From contig JADKCV010000005.1 in NCBI GenBank assembly GCA_016718655.1, positions 170,658 through 234,657 on the forward strand: a DNA stretch of 64,000 nucleotides, given 5' to 3'. How positions within the stretch are numbered: the first letter of the stretch is position 1; every line of letters begins with the position of its first letter. Of the stretch, positions 55,593-64,000 are shown one piece after another. A model generated the notes under the pieces. The model was not told where the DNA came from and searched no databases. It saw only the letters and a list, made by a program, of their open reading frames with translations. Position numbers and translations under genes: made by a program. Source of the stretch: Flavobacteriales bacterium (GTDB lineage Bacteria > Bacteroidota > Bacteroidia > Flavobacteriales_F > PHOS-HE28).

Positions 55593-56718
55593 TCACCTCA
55601 GCGACTTCGGCTGTAAGCTCTGCTCATCGATCGTGATCCGGTTCACGTCGGTCGAAACGAACGCTGTGCTGCCGGCATCATTACCCCACTTGATCAACTG
55701 ACCGCGTACCATGGTGCTGCCCGAGCGCACCAGCCAGCGCCGCATGGCGATGGCTTGATCCAAGGTTCTGAATGCGAGTGGCACGGGCTTGGCACCAGGC
55801 CCATTGGCCTCAATACCAAGAAAGTCACTGGAATTGCGGTCCACGAGGTAATACAACTTCACATCGAACTCATCCCCTGCTGACGACTTTGACCGGATCC
55901 GCCATATCCAACCCATTCGCACAGTGTAGTTCGACCCTATCATCCCCCTCGCGATCGTGCGCCCTTTGCAACCACATCGCACACAAACATCATAGGTGAC
56001 CGTTCCGTTCAATTCCCACCCGTTCCAAAGGCAAGCGCAGCCGGCTCACCTAGATCCACCTTGTCCTGATCGACCGGACTCCCGTCCGGCCGGAGAGGCC
56101 GGCCACATTGAACAGCACATATTCGCCGTGTTCGTGCCTTCATGGTCACCTCCGCAACCACGTTACCGCCAAGTCCCTTCCTGGCATGCCATTCAAGTTC
56201 AACCACGCTTGGCCATTGGAAAGTGACCCGCTCACTTCAATGAACCGCTTTGCCAGGTTGGCGGACTCGGTCAACGCTGCGGTCTTATTGAAAGTCCCGA
56301 CGGTCGAACCGAGTATGTCACCTGAGAGGTCTATCGTCGGTGCCACGGAAAAGGTGTTGGTGCCACTGAGTGCGATGGTTCCGAGTTCCACTGTACTGTA
56401 CTGGGTGACGATCTTATCCCAGGTAAGGAATTCGTACATCGAATCATTCGTCAATGCCAATCTGATCTTCAACTCGGCGATCCGATCGGCGGGATCGGAA
56501 GAGTGATGAACGATCGAGAACACGATCTTCTTCTTGAATGTGGTCATATCCAAGATGGTCGCAGCCGAACCCCGCTTGAAGGGCAGGGCCATATGCCCCG
56601 CCAATTCCTCGGCTGACTTGGCGTGTTCCGCCATCGCTTGCACATAGGCCTGTTGCCCATCCTCGGCGAGGTTGGTGACATCCTTGGTCGAGGGTGGATC
56701 GGCGGCGAACGCAGGCAT
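55593..56718 (-). pseudogene. Hypothetical protein, two frameshifts
   Basis: The first frame starts MPAFAADPPSTKDVTNLAED and is protein-like to NGMPGRDL (about 56190). A one-base gap leads to GGNVVAEVTMKARTRRICAV, and a second near 56015 leads to ELNGTVTYDVCVRCGCKG and the C-terminal part ending QSLQPKSLR at 55593. Both shifts are in the same direction (one missing base each). Restored length about 375. No family is recognised; the middle has a CxxCxC-like cysteine set. Confidence 0.55.
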
Positions 56719-56932
56719 AGAGACTCACACTTTTCTGTGCTATGCTATCCTGTCCTGGTCGCTGGGAATGATTCCAGTTGAGTAAACGGCTCTTCGGATA
56801 ACACGCTGTCAGCGTCAGGATCACGATCATTGGGATCGATCTTCGGGTAGTGATCATCGCTCTCATCGATGGTATGTGTTTGTCATTCATGTTCGTTACG
56901 TTGCTCACGGACCTTACGACCCGAATTTTCGA

Positions 56933-57871
56933 TCAGCTTCTCGGATCAGCATCGTCCACATAGTCCTTCACACTCATCTTGATCATGTAATGGTCACTGA
57001 GGAAGCGGTCGTGTTGTTGCAAGTCGGAGGACCGGAGCACATACTGCCGACTATACCTGAACTCGGGTCGGCCCTTGGCGATGAATATCCGATCGAAGGG
57101 CGATTCACCGTAGTCCTTGCTCCAATAGGTGGTGCTGTCGTTGTTGTTCAGATCGATGTATCCACGCTCCACGAACGTCTCCAAAGCAGGTTCATCGTTG
57201 CGTAGGATATTCGTATCGCCCAGCATGACCAGACTGGGGTCATAGGTTCCGGCAATCGCATCGATGGCATCGCAGAGCGTGAGCGCCTCAGCGGCCCTGA
57301 CCTGTCTGTTCACCGTGGCACCGCCATAGTTCGACTTCATGTGCAGAGGAACGACGGAGATGCTCCTGTTCTCGGTCTCTTTGTTCCACATCCCATTGGC
57401 ATCCTTGCGCCAGGCTTCCACGGTGCTTGTGAAGGATAGCATGTGTGGTTTGCGGTCCCACAACTTCATCTCGCCCTGCTCATGCAACACATCCAACGCT
57501 CTCACACTGCCGAGGGCAAGTCGCTGCGTATTCCACATGACCGCACACAACTGGGATCCATCGCCGCTTTGTCGGTTCGGTAGGATGATGTACTTCCAAG
57601 GAGTATCCAAATGCTCCTCGAGGAGGTGACAGACCACGTCCAGGTCACTGTTCCGCTTGTCAGCGTGCGCACGGCTAGCAATAACGGGTTGATCCGGCGA
57701 TAGCCGAACCTCTTCGTCGTTCGCGGTCACATAGACCTCTTGCAACGCGATGAGGTCGATACCGGCCATCTCGATGTGGTCGGTGAGCGCGTATGCACTT
57801 TGTCGCCGTTCGGCGCGGGGATGGCCACTCAGGTGTTCTATGTTCCAACTGGCGATCTGAAGGAAGCTCAT
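56933..57871 (-). CDS. Endonuclease/exonuclease/phosphatase (EEP) family protein
   Basis: 312 residues. Motifs of the EEP fold: QIASWNIEHLSG (Asn), ALQEVYV (Glu metal ligand), VVPLHMKSNYGG (His), LVMLGDTNIL (Asp, Asn) and FLSDHYMIKM (Asp-His). No signal peptide. The family includes Mg-dependent phosphodiesterases, DNases and sphingomyelinases; the substrate cannot be told. It is followed by the disrupted hypothetical gene on the same strand, about 215 bases away. Confidence 0.85.
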   Translation of the reverse strand: MSFLQIASWNIEHLSGHPRAERRQSAYALTDHIEMAGIDLIALQEVYVTANDEEVRLSPDQPVIASRAHADKRNSDLDVVCHLLEEHLDTPWKYIILPNRQSGDGSQLCAVMWNTQRLALGSVRALDVLHEQGEMKLWDRKPHMLSFTSTVEAWRKDANGMWNKETENRSISVVPLHMKSNYGGATVNRQVRAAEALTLCDAIDAIAGTYDPSLVMLGDTNILRNDEPALETFVERGYIDLNNNDSTTYWSKDYGESPFDRIFIAKGRPEFRYSRQYVLRSSDLQQHDRFLSDHYMIKMSVKDYVDDADPRS

Positions 57872-58270
57872 GGTATTCTTGTCAGGTGGTGGTCGTAAGC
57901 GTCACGGACACGTCCAGAACAAGGAGTTCCAGAGGGTATCCTGCCCCCTCGCTCCATGGATCAGGCGTGTTTCCGTACCAAACCAAGTTTAAGCCCACCC
58001 CATTTCCAAGCATCCAAGGGGGTCATTTACAACCCCCCTCCTCACTTTTCATCCCACGTTGACATCCCGGCAAGGCTGGGGTGACTTCGGTCGGTGCGAA
58101 CAGGTATACCGGATGACGCACATCCATCAGGTCGATGCCCACCTCCGCTCGTGAAGTTCATTGACCGATGTGCGGGTGCCCGCCCTCCCCCACGCCTGCA
58201 CCGGATCGACGGCAGCCCGCGTTCGATCAATGAGGGGTGTGGCGCGGATGGGGCCTCGTATGTTTACGCA
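57872..58270. promoter_or_regulatory. Intergenic region with reverse copy of the 24071 element
   Basis: About 400 bases with no gene between the divergent EEP and histidine kinase genes. 58018-58038 is an exact reverse-complement copy of the first 21 bases of the element at 24071. Confidence 0.45.
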
Positions 58271-60199
58271 ATGTCGTTCCGATCGCTCGTCCTGGTCCTG
58301 TTCGTGCAGTGGTGGTGGTGCTATGGCCCGGTTGCCGTCCGGCCGAGGACCCCGCGCCGCTGGCATCCAACTACGCCTTGGACAGCACCACGTTCCGCGC
58401 CGAGCTGGATGCTGCGCGCGAGGCCAACCTGAACGGGGAGTTCCTGCTGGCCGACTCCCTGGGCCGCGCGGTGATGGAAGGCGCACGGTTGCCGGAACGC
58501 GGCAAGCAATTGGTGATGGCGTACTCCGCCGTGGCACACAGCCTGCAAGGGCGCCGGCAGTTGGACAGTGCGCTCTACTACTTCGAACGCGCCGTGGAAG
58601 TGGCCAGCCGCTACCAGCAGTACAAGGACATGGCGGTGGCGTTGAACAACATGGCCACCGTGCTGCAGGACAAAGGGGACTACGAGCTGGCCTTGGTGCA
58701 CCTGCTCCGTTCACGCGACCTGCGCCAACAGGCGGGGGACAGTGCCGGCATGGCGAAGAGCTGGAACAACCTGGGCATCTTGCTGATGCGCAAGAACGAC
58801 ACGCTCGCCGCCGACGATGCCTTCCGGAACGCGGTGGCGATCAATGAACGCACGCACGACAGTTCATCGTGGAGCAAGAGCCTCGCCAACCGCGCGGTGG
58901 TGCAGTTGGACCTGCAACACTACGACACCGCACTGGTGCTCTTGCAGCGGGCGGCAGCGGTGCGGCCCGGCGTGCAGTTCGGCCGGAGCGAGGCCTACCT
59001 GTACACCAACACGGGTCTTGCGCACGAGGGCCTGGGCCGGCTGGACGAAGCGCGTGCCGATTACGCCCGTGCCATCCGCGATGCCGCGCAAGAGGGCGAT
59101 GAGGTGACCGTGGCCGGGTCGCACATGTACCTGGCGGACCTGCTGGTACGCTCGGGTGAACATGCGTTGGCGCGCATCCATCTGGACACCGCTGTGATGC
59201 TGGCCCGGCGGACCGATGCGACGGAGTACCTGAAGGACGCCTACCTGACACTGGCCGAAAGCCACGCGGCCACGGGTGATCACGAGAGCGCCTATCGCCA
59301 TTACCGCACCTACGATGCCTTGGCGGATTCGCTGATGAACGCGGACAAGGACCGGACGATGAGCGAACTGCTGGTGCAGAACGATGTGCAGCGGCGCGAG
59401 CGGGAGAACACGGAACTGCGCACGGAGCAGGCCCTGGCGGAGTTGCGCGCTCGCGACCTGCGGGTGCTGCTGGCGGTGGTGTGCCTGCTGGCGGTGGCGG
59501 TGGCGGTGCTCGCCTGGTCGCTGGTGCAACGCACGCGGGAACGCGCGCGGCGGCGCGAGACGGAACTGGAGCAACAGGCGCTGCGCCTGCAGATGGACCC
59601 GCACTTCCTCTTCAATGCGCTGAACACCATCCCGGGACTGTACGCCAGCACCGATGCGCGCACGGCCACCACCTACGTGAGCCACCTGTCCAACCTGCTG
59701 CGCCTGATCCTGGAGACCTCGCGCACCATGCAGGTGCCCCTGCGCCAGGAACTGGAACTGCTGGAGCACTACCTGGCCGTGAGCACCAGCCGCCACAGCG
59801 GTGTCTTCAGCTGGTGGATCACGGTGGACCCGACCCTCGATCGCGATGCGGTGCGCATACCACCCATGCTGCTGCAACCCTTGGTGGAGAACGCGGTACA
59901 CCACGGACTGGTGCCCCGCAAACGCGACGGCGAACTGCACGTGGAAGTGGCGCGCACCGGCGATACGCTGGTGTGCCGCGTTCGGGACAACGGCATCGGC
60001 CGCGCCGCACCGCCAACGCACCAAGGGCGAAGTGCTCGGTGCATCGCGCGGCCTGCAGATCACGGCCGAACGGTTGGAACAACTGAACCGGGGCCGCGCA
60101 GCGGAGGATGGCATCCGCATCGTGGACCTGCACGACGCCGAAGGACGACCCACGGGCACCGAAGTGGTGGTGCGTACCTTCATCGAACCGGCATGGTGA
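58271..60199 (+). CDS. TPR-containing LytS-type histidine kinase (frameshifted)
   Basis: The likely start is MSFRSLVLVLFV at 58271; one missing base near 58300 leads to VVVVLWPGCRPAED, giving a lipobox (PGC). TPR repeats cover about residues 30-370 (SALYYFERAVEVASRYQQYKD, SWNNLGILLMRKND, YTNTGLAHEGLGRLDEARAD). A membrane span (VLLAVVCLLAVAVAVLAWSL) lies near 420. The kinase has LQMDPHFLFNALNTI (His), LLQPLVENAVHHGL and DNGIGR. Near 60005 the frame shifts; the true tail reads QRTKGEVLGASRGLQITAERL and ends at 60199. It phosphorylates the overlapping response regulator. Bacteroidota TPR-kinases of this type sense unknown signals. Confidence 0.8.
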
Positions 60200-60936
60200 A
60201 CAGCACCCGCATTCTGATCGTGGACGACGAGGCCCCCGCACGGGCCGCGCTGCTGGAAGCCCTCGCCGCCGGTGAGACGGACCATGTGGTGGTGGGCGAG
60301 GCCAGCGATCGCGAAGAGGCCGTGAAACAACTGGACCGCCTGCGCCCGGACGTGGTGCTGCTGGACATCCACCTGGGCGATGGCACCGGCTTCGAGGTGC
60401 TGGAGCGCGCAGCGTGGAAGGATGCGCGCGTGATCTTCATCACCGCCTACGACCAGTACGCCCTGCGTGCGTTCCGCGTGGCCGCCACGGACTACCTGCT
60501 GAAGCCCGTGGACGCGGAGCTGCTGGCCCAGGCCCTGCGTCGCAATACGAGTGGCGCAGGAACGGGGGAAGCGGTGCGGACCTTGTTGCGCAACGTGGCA
60601 CGGCCCGAGGAGGAACGCATCGTGGTGCCCTGTGCGGAAGGGATCCATGTGCTGGCCCCACGCAGCATCCTGCGCTGCGCGGCCGATGGCAATTACACGC
60701 ACATCCACACCGCCGAGGGCGAGCGCCTGGTGACGGCCCGCACCCTGAAGGACTTCGAGGAACTGCTGGCACCACACCGGTTCGAGCGTGTGCACATGAG
60801 CCACTTGGTGAACCTGATGCACGTGCGCAAGTACCTGCACCGCGATGGGGGTATGCTGGTGCTGGACGATGGTGCGCAGGTGCCGGTATCGCAACGGCGC
60901 CGGCAGCAGGTGATCGATGCGCTGGGTAGGTTGTGA
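60193..60936 (+). CDS. LytTR-family response regulator
   Basis: 247 residues. The start overlaps the kinase stop by 7 bases, so the two are co-translated. Receiver: ILIVDDEAPARAAL (acidic pair), phosphoacceptor Asp58 (VVLLDIHLGDG), FITAYDQY (Thr) and Lys in LLKPVD. The C-terminal LytTR DNA-binding domain is about 150-245, with ILRCAADGNYTHIHTAEGE, LLAPHRFERVHMSHLVNLMH and the C-terminal helix. Likely acts as the regulator of the adjacent kinase. Confidence 0.92.
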   Translation: MVNSTRILIVDDEAPARAALLEALAAGETDHVVVGEASDREEAVKQLDRLRPDVVLLDIHLGDGTGFEVLERAAWKDARVIFITAYDQYALRAFRVAATDYLLKPVDAELLAQALRRNTSGAGTGEAVRTLLRNVARPEEERIVVPCAEGIHVLAPRSILRCAADGNYTHIHTAEGERLVTARTLKDFEELLAPHRFERVHMSHLVNLMHVRKYLHRDGGMLVLDDGAQVPVSQRRRQQVIDALGRL

Positions 60937-61115
60937 GCGGATGCTCGGCGCCCGGATGCAATGGAAACAAAAGCTATCGTCAGCGATCGCTGGTCCTGAA
61001 CGATGCGGGTGACAACCTCACTGGTGATGGTGCCAAAGGCGTGATCTCCGAAGCTCCACAGTTCGAGTGTTCCAACGGAACAGTAACCACGAGTATCGGA
61101 TCCAAGTAAGGACCT

Positions 61116-62850
61116 TCAGTGCAACACGGTCACGTGGCCGAAGACGGTGAGCGCTTCGTGCTGGACCGCCCCACGCGCTTCCAACTTCCACGCGAACACA
61201 TCGTTCTTGGGTGCGCCACCCTTGCACCTGCCGTCCCAGCCCAACAGGGCATCGGTGCTGCTCCATACCTCTTCGCCCCAGCGGTCGAAGACGCGGAGGT
61301 GGTAGTAGTTCGGATCGAGGTCACGCCACACGGGCCGCCACTCGTCGTTGATGCCATCGCCGTTGGGGCTGAAGGCGTTCGGACCATATAGGCTGAGCTG
61401 ACCGTTGATGACGACGAACGCGAGGAGCGTGTCCGTGCAGCCTTCCGCATTGGTCACGACGAGCTCCACGGGAGAGCTCCCCCCTTCCTCCGGAAAACGC
61501 ACCGTGGGATCGGGCAAGGTGTCCGCTGCCGGAATACCTAAGGCGAAGCTCCATGCCCACTGGACCACATCCGTACTGGACGAGGAGGTGAAGGACAGTT
61601 CGGTGGCATGGATGTCCGTGGGAGACGGGGTGAAGGCGAAACCGGCGTCCGGGGGTGCGAGCACCTGCACGAGGTCCTGTATGGTGCTGTCCGCTGTGCA
61701 TCCGTTGGATCCATTGACTCGCAGGCCGACCGGATACATGCCCGGTGTGGTGTAGGTGTGCTCGGGGGCGAATGTGGCGGAGGTATCGCCATCACCGAAG
61801 TCCCACCGGACGCTGGTCAGCGTATCCGCCGTGGAGGCGTTGGTGAACTGCACGCGCAACGGCGCACATCCACTGATCGGCGCAGCCCCGAAGTCGACCA
61901 CCGGAAGTACGTCCGGACCGATGACCAAGGTGCGCAACAGGCAACGCGCACCCACGGAGATCCGCACCTGATAGGTGCCGATGCCGAGCGCATCCACAGC
62001 GAGGTGCAACAAGCTGTCGGTTCTGCCGACCAAGGCCACGCCATTGCGGTACCATTGGAAGGTGGCCGCCGTGGTATCCGCACTGGCATGCAACACCAGG
62101 TCATCGGTACACCAGCCTCCGGTGCGTGTGAGGGTGCCGTTGAAGGCCGTGGTGGTGAAGAGTTCCACATCATCGTAGATCACGTAAGGTGTTACCCCCG
62201 TGGCGGCGGAATAGGCCGGTGGTTTGATCGCATGGAGCACCGATGACGATGGCCTGCACCGGGAAGGGTGCGATGAAGGTTGCCGAGACCTGGTCCCACT
62301 GCGGATCGGGGACGTAGGGTATGGTGGCCAAGGAGGTCCAGCCGAACGCACCGGGGCAGGTGGAGATCGGACCTGCAGGCCAGGTGGGACATTGTGCGTA
62401 CCCCCACAGGGTGATGTTCAGCGGCGGCAGTACCACGGCGGGTGTGGTGGTGGACACGCTGGACCGACCGATGATGCGCGTACGGAACGTGTATTCCACG
62501 CCCGTGGCCAACGGGCTGACGAGCAGGTGCCCGCAGTTCGGGATCACTCGATGGGACGTCCCACCACCGCGCCCACACCGGAGGGGGGTTGTGGGATCCA
62601 TGGGTTCCAGAAGTTGCCATATTCGAAGAAGTCGGGAGTGCTCAGGGTGGCGGAATACCACGCGTTGGCACAGGCGAACTGTTCGAAGAAGGCGGGGTTG
62701 CAATCGAAGACCTCGAAGGTCGGGTTCGGAATGAGCGAGTCGGTGTCCATCGCCAGCGTATCACAGAGGCACGCGTCGGCATCATTGAGGTCCACCAGCC
62801 CATCGCCATCGTCGTCGATACCGTTGGCACAATCCTCTTGAGGCCCACCA
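61116..62850 (-). pseudogene. PKD protein with gliding-type C-terminus, disrupted
   Basis: The C-terminal half (62351-61116 frame) has a PKD domain (VRWDFGDGDTSATFAPEHTY), then LYGPNAFSPNGDGINDEW...YYHLRVFDRWGEEVWSSTD, a gliding-motility-associated/T9SS type B C-terminal domain. Upstream pieces in other frames fit one protein: EDCANGIDDDGDGLVDLNDA with NPTFEVFDCNPAFFEQFAC (near 62800-62560), then SHRVIPNCGHLLVSPLATG (near 62540-62230), then the third frame. Two breaks near 62560 and 62220. No signal peptide was found; the 5' end is not located. Expected role: exported surface protein. Confidence 0.6.
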
Positions 62851-63295
62851 TGGATTCACATAGGGAGGCACCCGGAACAAGCGAGGCAGCGGAAGAGGTG
62901 GTGGGATGCGTGAAGTACAAGGCCACGGGGGTGACGGATGCTCACCAGCGCTTTGGCGCTTGGCGTGCCCTTCTGTCACCGCCTGGTGGCGCTTACAGTT
63001 GTTCAGTAGCACGCATCAGGCTGCACGGACTGAGCGGTCCGGAGCGCGGTGGCGGTGCATTTCGCAACGCACGGAACATGCAGGTGCAGGTGTACGCATC
63101 GGTGGGTGTCTTAGAAAGCTCGTCCCATGACCCTGACACCTGATAGTGAACGTCTTGGAGCCCTGCCTCTGCCTCCTTGCGGGTTGGCGAAACAAAAAGT
63201 AGAATACGTACTCATAAGGCGCAGCCACCAAACACCTTGTTGCTGACCCGCGAAGCTGCTTCATAGTTAGATGGTACTGTGCAAGCGCCGATACT
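62851..63295. other. Region without a clear gene
   Basis: About 445 bases between two minus-strand genes. The 5' end and signal peptide of the gene to the left should lie in its left part but I could not place them. No reading frame is convincing and I see no RNA. Confidence 0.35.
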
Positions 63296-63971
63296 CACTC
63301 ATCACGCGGCATCCACAATATCCAGATGCCCCGTGATGCGCGTCGCGGCAACGCATCGTCGAGCAAAGTACCCACCACGCGGTAGCGTAGATGGAGCAAC
63401 AGGTTGTCCCATCGAGCGGTTCGCTCATCACCCCGATGGCACGTTGGTAGTAGTTGCTATGTACGAAGCGGACGACGCCGTTGCGCGCCACGATGAAGCC
63501 CACGTGGTTATCGAGCCCCACCTTGTAGAGGCCATCGCCCTGCGATCGGATGTAGGTGATCACGTCGCTGACGGGTCCATCGCGGAAGCGCTTGATCCGG
63601 TGGCAGAGTTTCACGGTGATGGGTTCGGCGGCCATCTGCGACCACTTGATGCGCGGCAACGTGAAGCCCGCGTCCTGCAGCACGGTGTTCACGAAATAGC
63701 CACAGGCGATGGTGCCGGAACCGGGTGTGCGCGTGGTGCCATTGAAGTCCCAAGGCGTGCCATGCCATGCGGGTAGGATGTCGAGCGTGATGCGATCGAA
63801 GAGGTAGTTGCGCGCACTGTCGACGAGGGCGACGCGGTGTACGCTATCGGCGCTGGCATAGCGCGTCGCGAAGGCTAGGCGGTCCACCGCGATGCGCTGT
63901 TTGAGGGCGGGGTAGGTGGTGGGCTGGGCGAGAAGAGCGTGAAGTGGGAGGAAGAGCATGGTCATCCGCAA
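63296..63971 (-). CDS. Secreted NlpC/P60-like papain-fold protein (frameshifted)
   Basis: The start MRMTMLFLPLHALLAQPTTY has a signal peptide. The region SGTIACGYFVNTVLQDAGFTL contains a Cys that fits the papain-fold nucleophile, and DNHVGFIVARNGVVRFVHSNYY supplies a His, matching the NlpC/P60-like layout by eye. Near 63413 one base is missing; adding it gives DNLLLHLRYRVVGTLLDDAL and ends RGIWILWMPRDE at 63296. About 225 residues. A cell-wall or amidase role is possible but not proven. Confidence 0.6.
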
Positions 63972-64000
63972 TGCAACGGAAGGCGCGTCGTAACGCCTGA

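Noticed and set aside
58237..60936. Single 899-codon frame reading kinase and regulator as one protein
   Set aside because: The segment between NGIGR and MVNSTRILIVDDE is not kinase-like, and the true kinase tail continues in another frame and ends at 60199, overlapping the regulator start. It is a frameshift effect and not a hybrid sensor.

Overview
The window looks like a high-GC member of the Bacteroidota, probably Flavobacteriales-like. The evidence is the run of secreted proteins with type IX secretion (T9SS) sorting tails, a gliding-motility-type C-terminal domain, FISUMP and SBBP-type domains, and TAnnTTTG promoter-like boxes. GC is high over most of the window and falls visibly in the accessory genes at about 35.8-37.4 kb and 43.8-46.4 kb, which suggests acquired DNA. 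Many genes are broken by one or two missing bases, often beside short homopolymers, and there is an 85-base run of G. I therefore read most broken genes as probable sequence or assembly errors (long-read type) rather than true pseudogenes, but this cannot be proven from the sequence alone.

Layout. 0-4.1 kb: 5' part of a giant secreted adhesin on the minus strand. 4.3-7.0 kb: clpB and its terminator, then the poly-G run. 7.1-9.9 kb: two tandem, disrupted FISUMP lipoprotein-like or secreted paralogues. 10.2-13.7 kb: small genes, a response regulator and a possible nuclease. 13.8-23.1 kb: a cluster of secreted T9SS beta-propeller/VCBS proteins. 23.2 kb: a second orphan response regulator.

24.2-35.6 kb: a tight seven-gene operon encoding a gluzincin-like metallopeptidase, an MBL-fold hydrolase, a membrane patatin, an exported PLD-vWA protein, two unrecognised proteins (one membrane) and a JAMM peptidase. 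I know of no described system with this set, and it is my main candidate for an undescribed system.

35.8-39.2 kb: accessory genes, including a membrane-anchored methyltransferase. 39.2-49.5 kb: a type I restriction-modification locus (hsdM-hsdS-...-hsdR on the minus strand) with four accessory genes between hsdS and hsdR. These are a DUF4145-like protein, a proteasome/Ntn-like protein, a PLD-like protein and a DUF262/DUF1524 (GmrSD-like) protein. They are separated by four copies of a short leader ORF, one duplicated hsdS tail and REP-like palindromes, so the locus looks like a modular insertion hotspot.

49.8-51.6 kb: a disrupted LamG-like/TIM-barrel-like gene that shares a promoter-palindrome element with hsdM. 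51.8-53.9 kb: degenerate direct repeats, a third orphan response regulator and a 28-copy array of a 21-bp repeat. 54-57.9 kb: an FN3 protein, a GNAT-like protein, a disrupted unknown gene and an EEP-family phosphodiesterase. 58.3-60.9 kb: a TPR-LytS-type histidine kinase with an overlapping LytTR response regulator. 61.1-64 kb: a disrupted PKD/gliding-type secreted protein and a secreted NlpC/P60-like protein.
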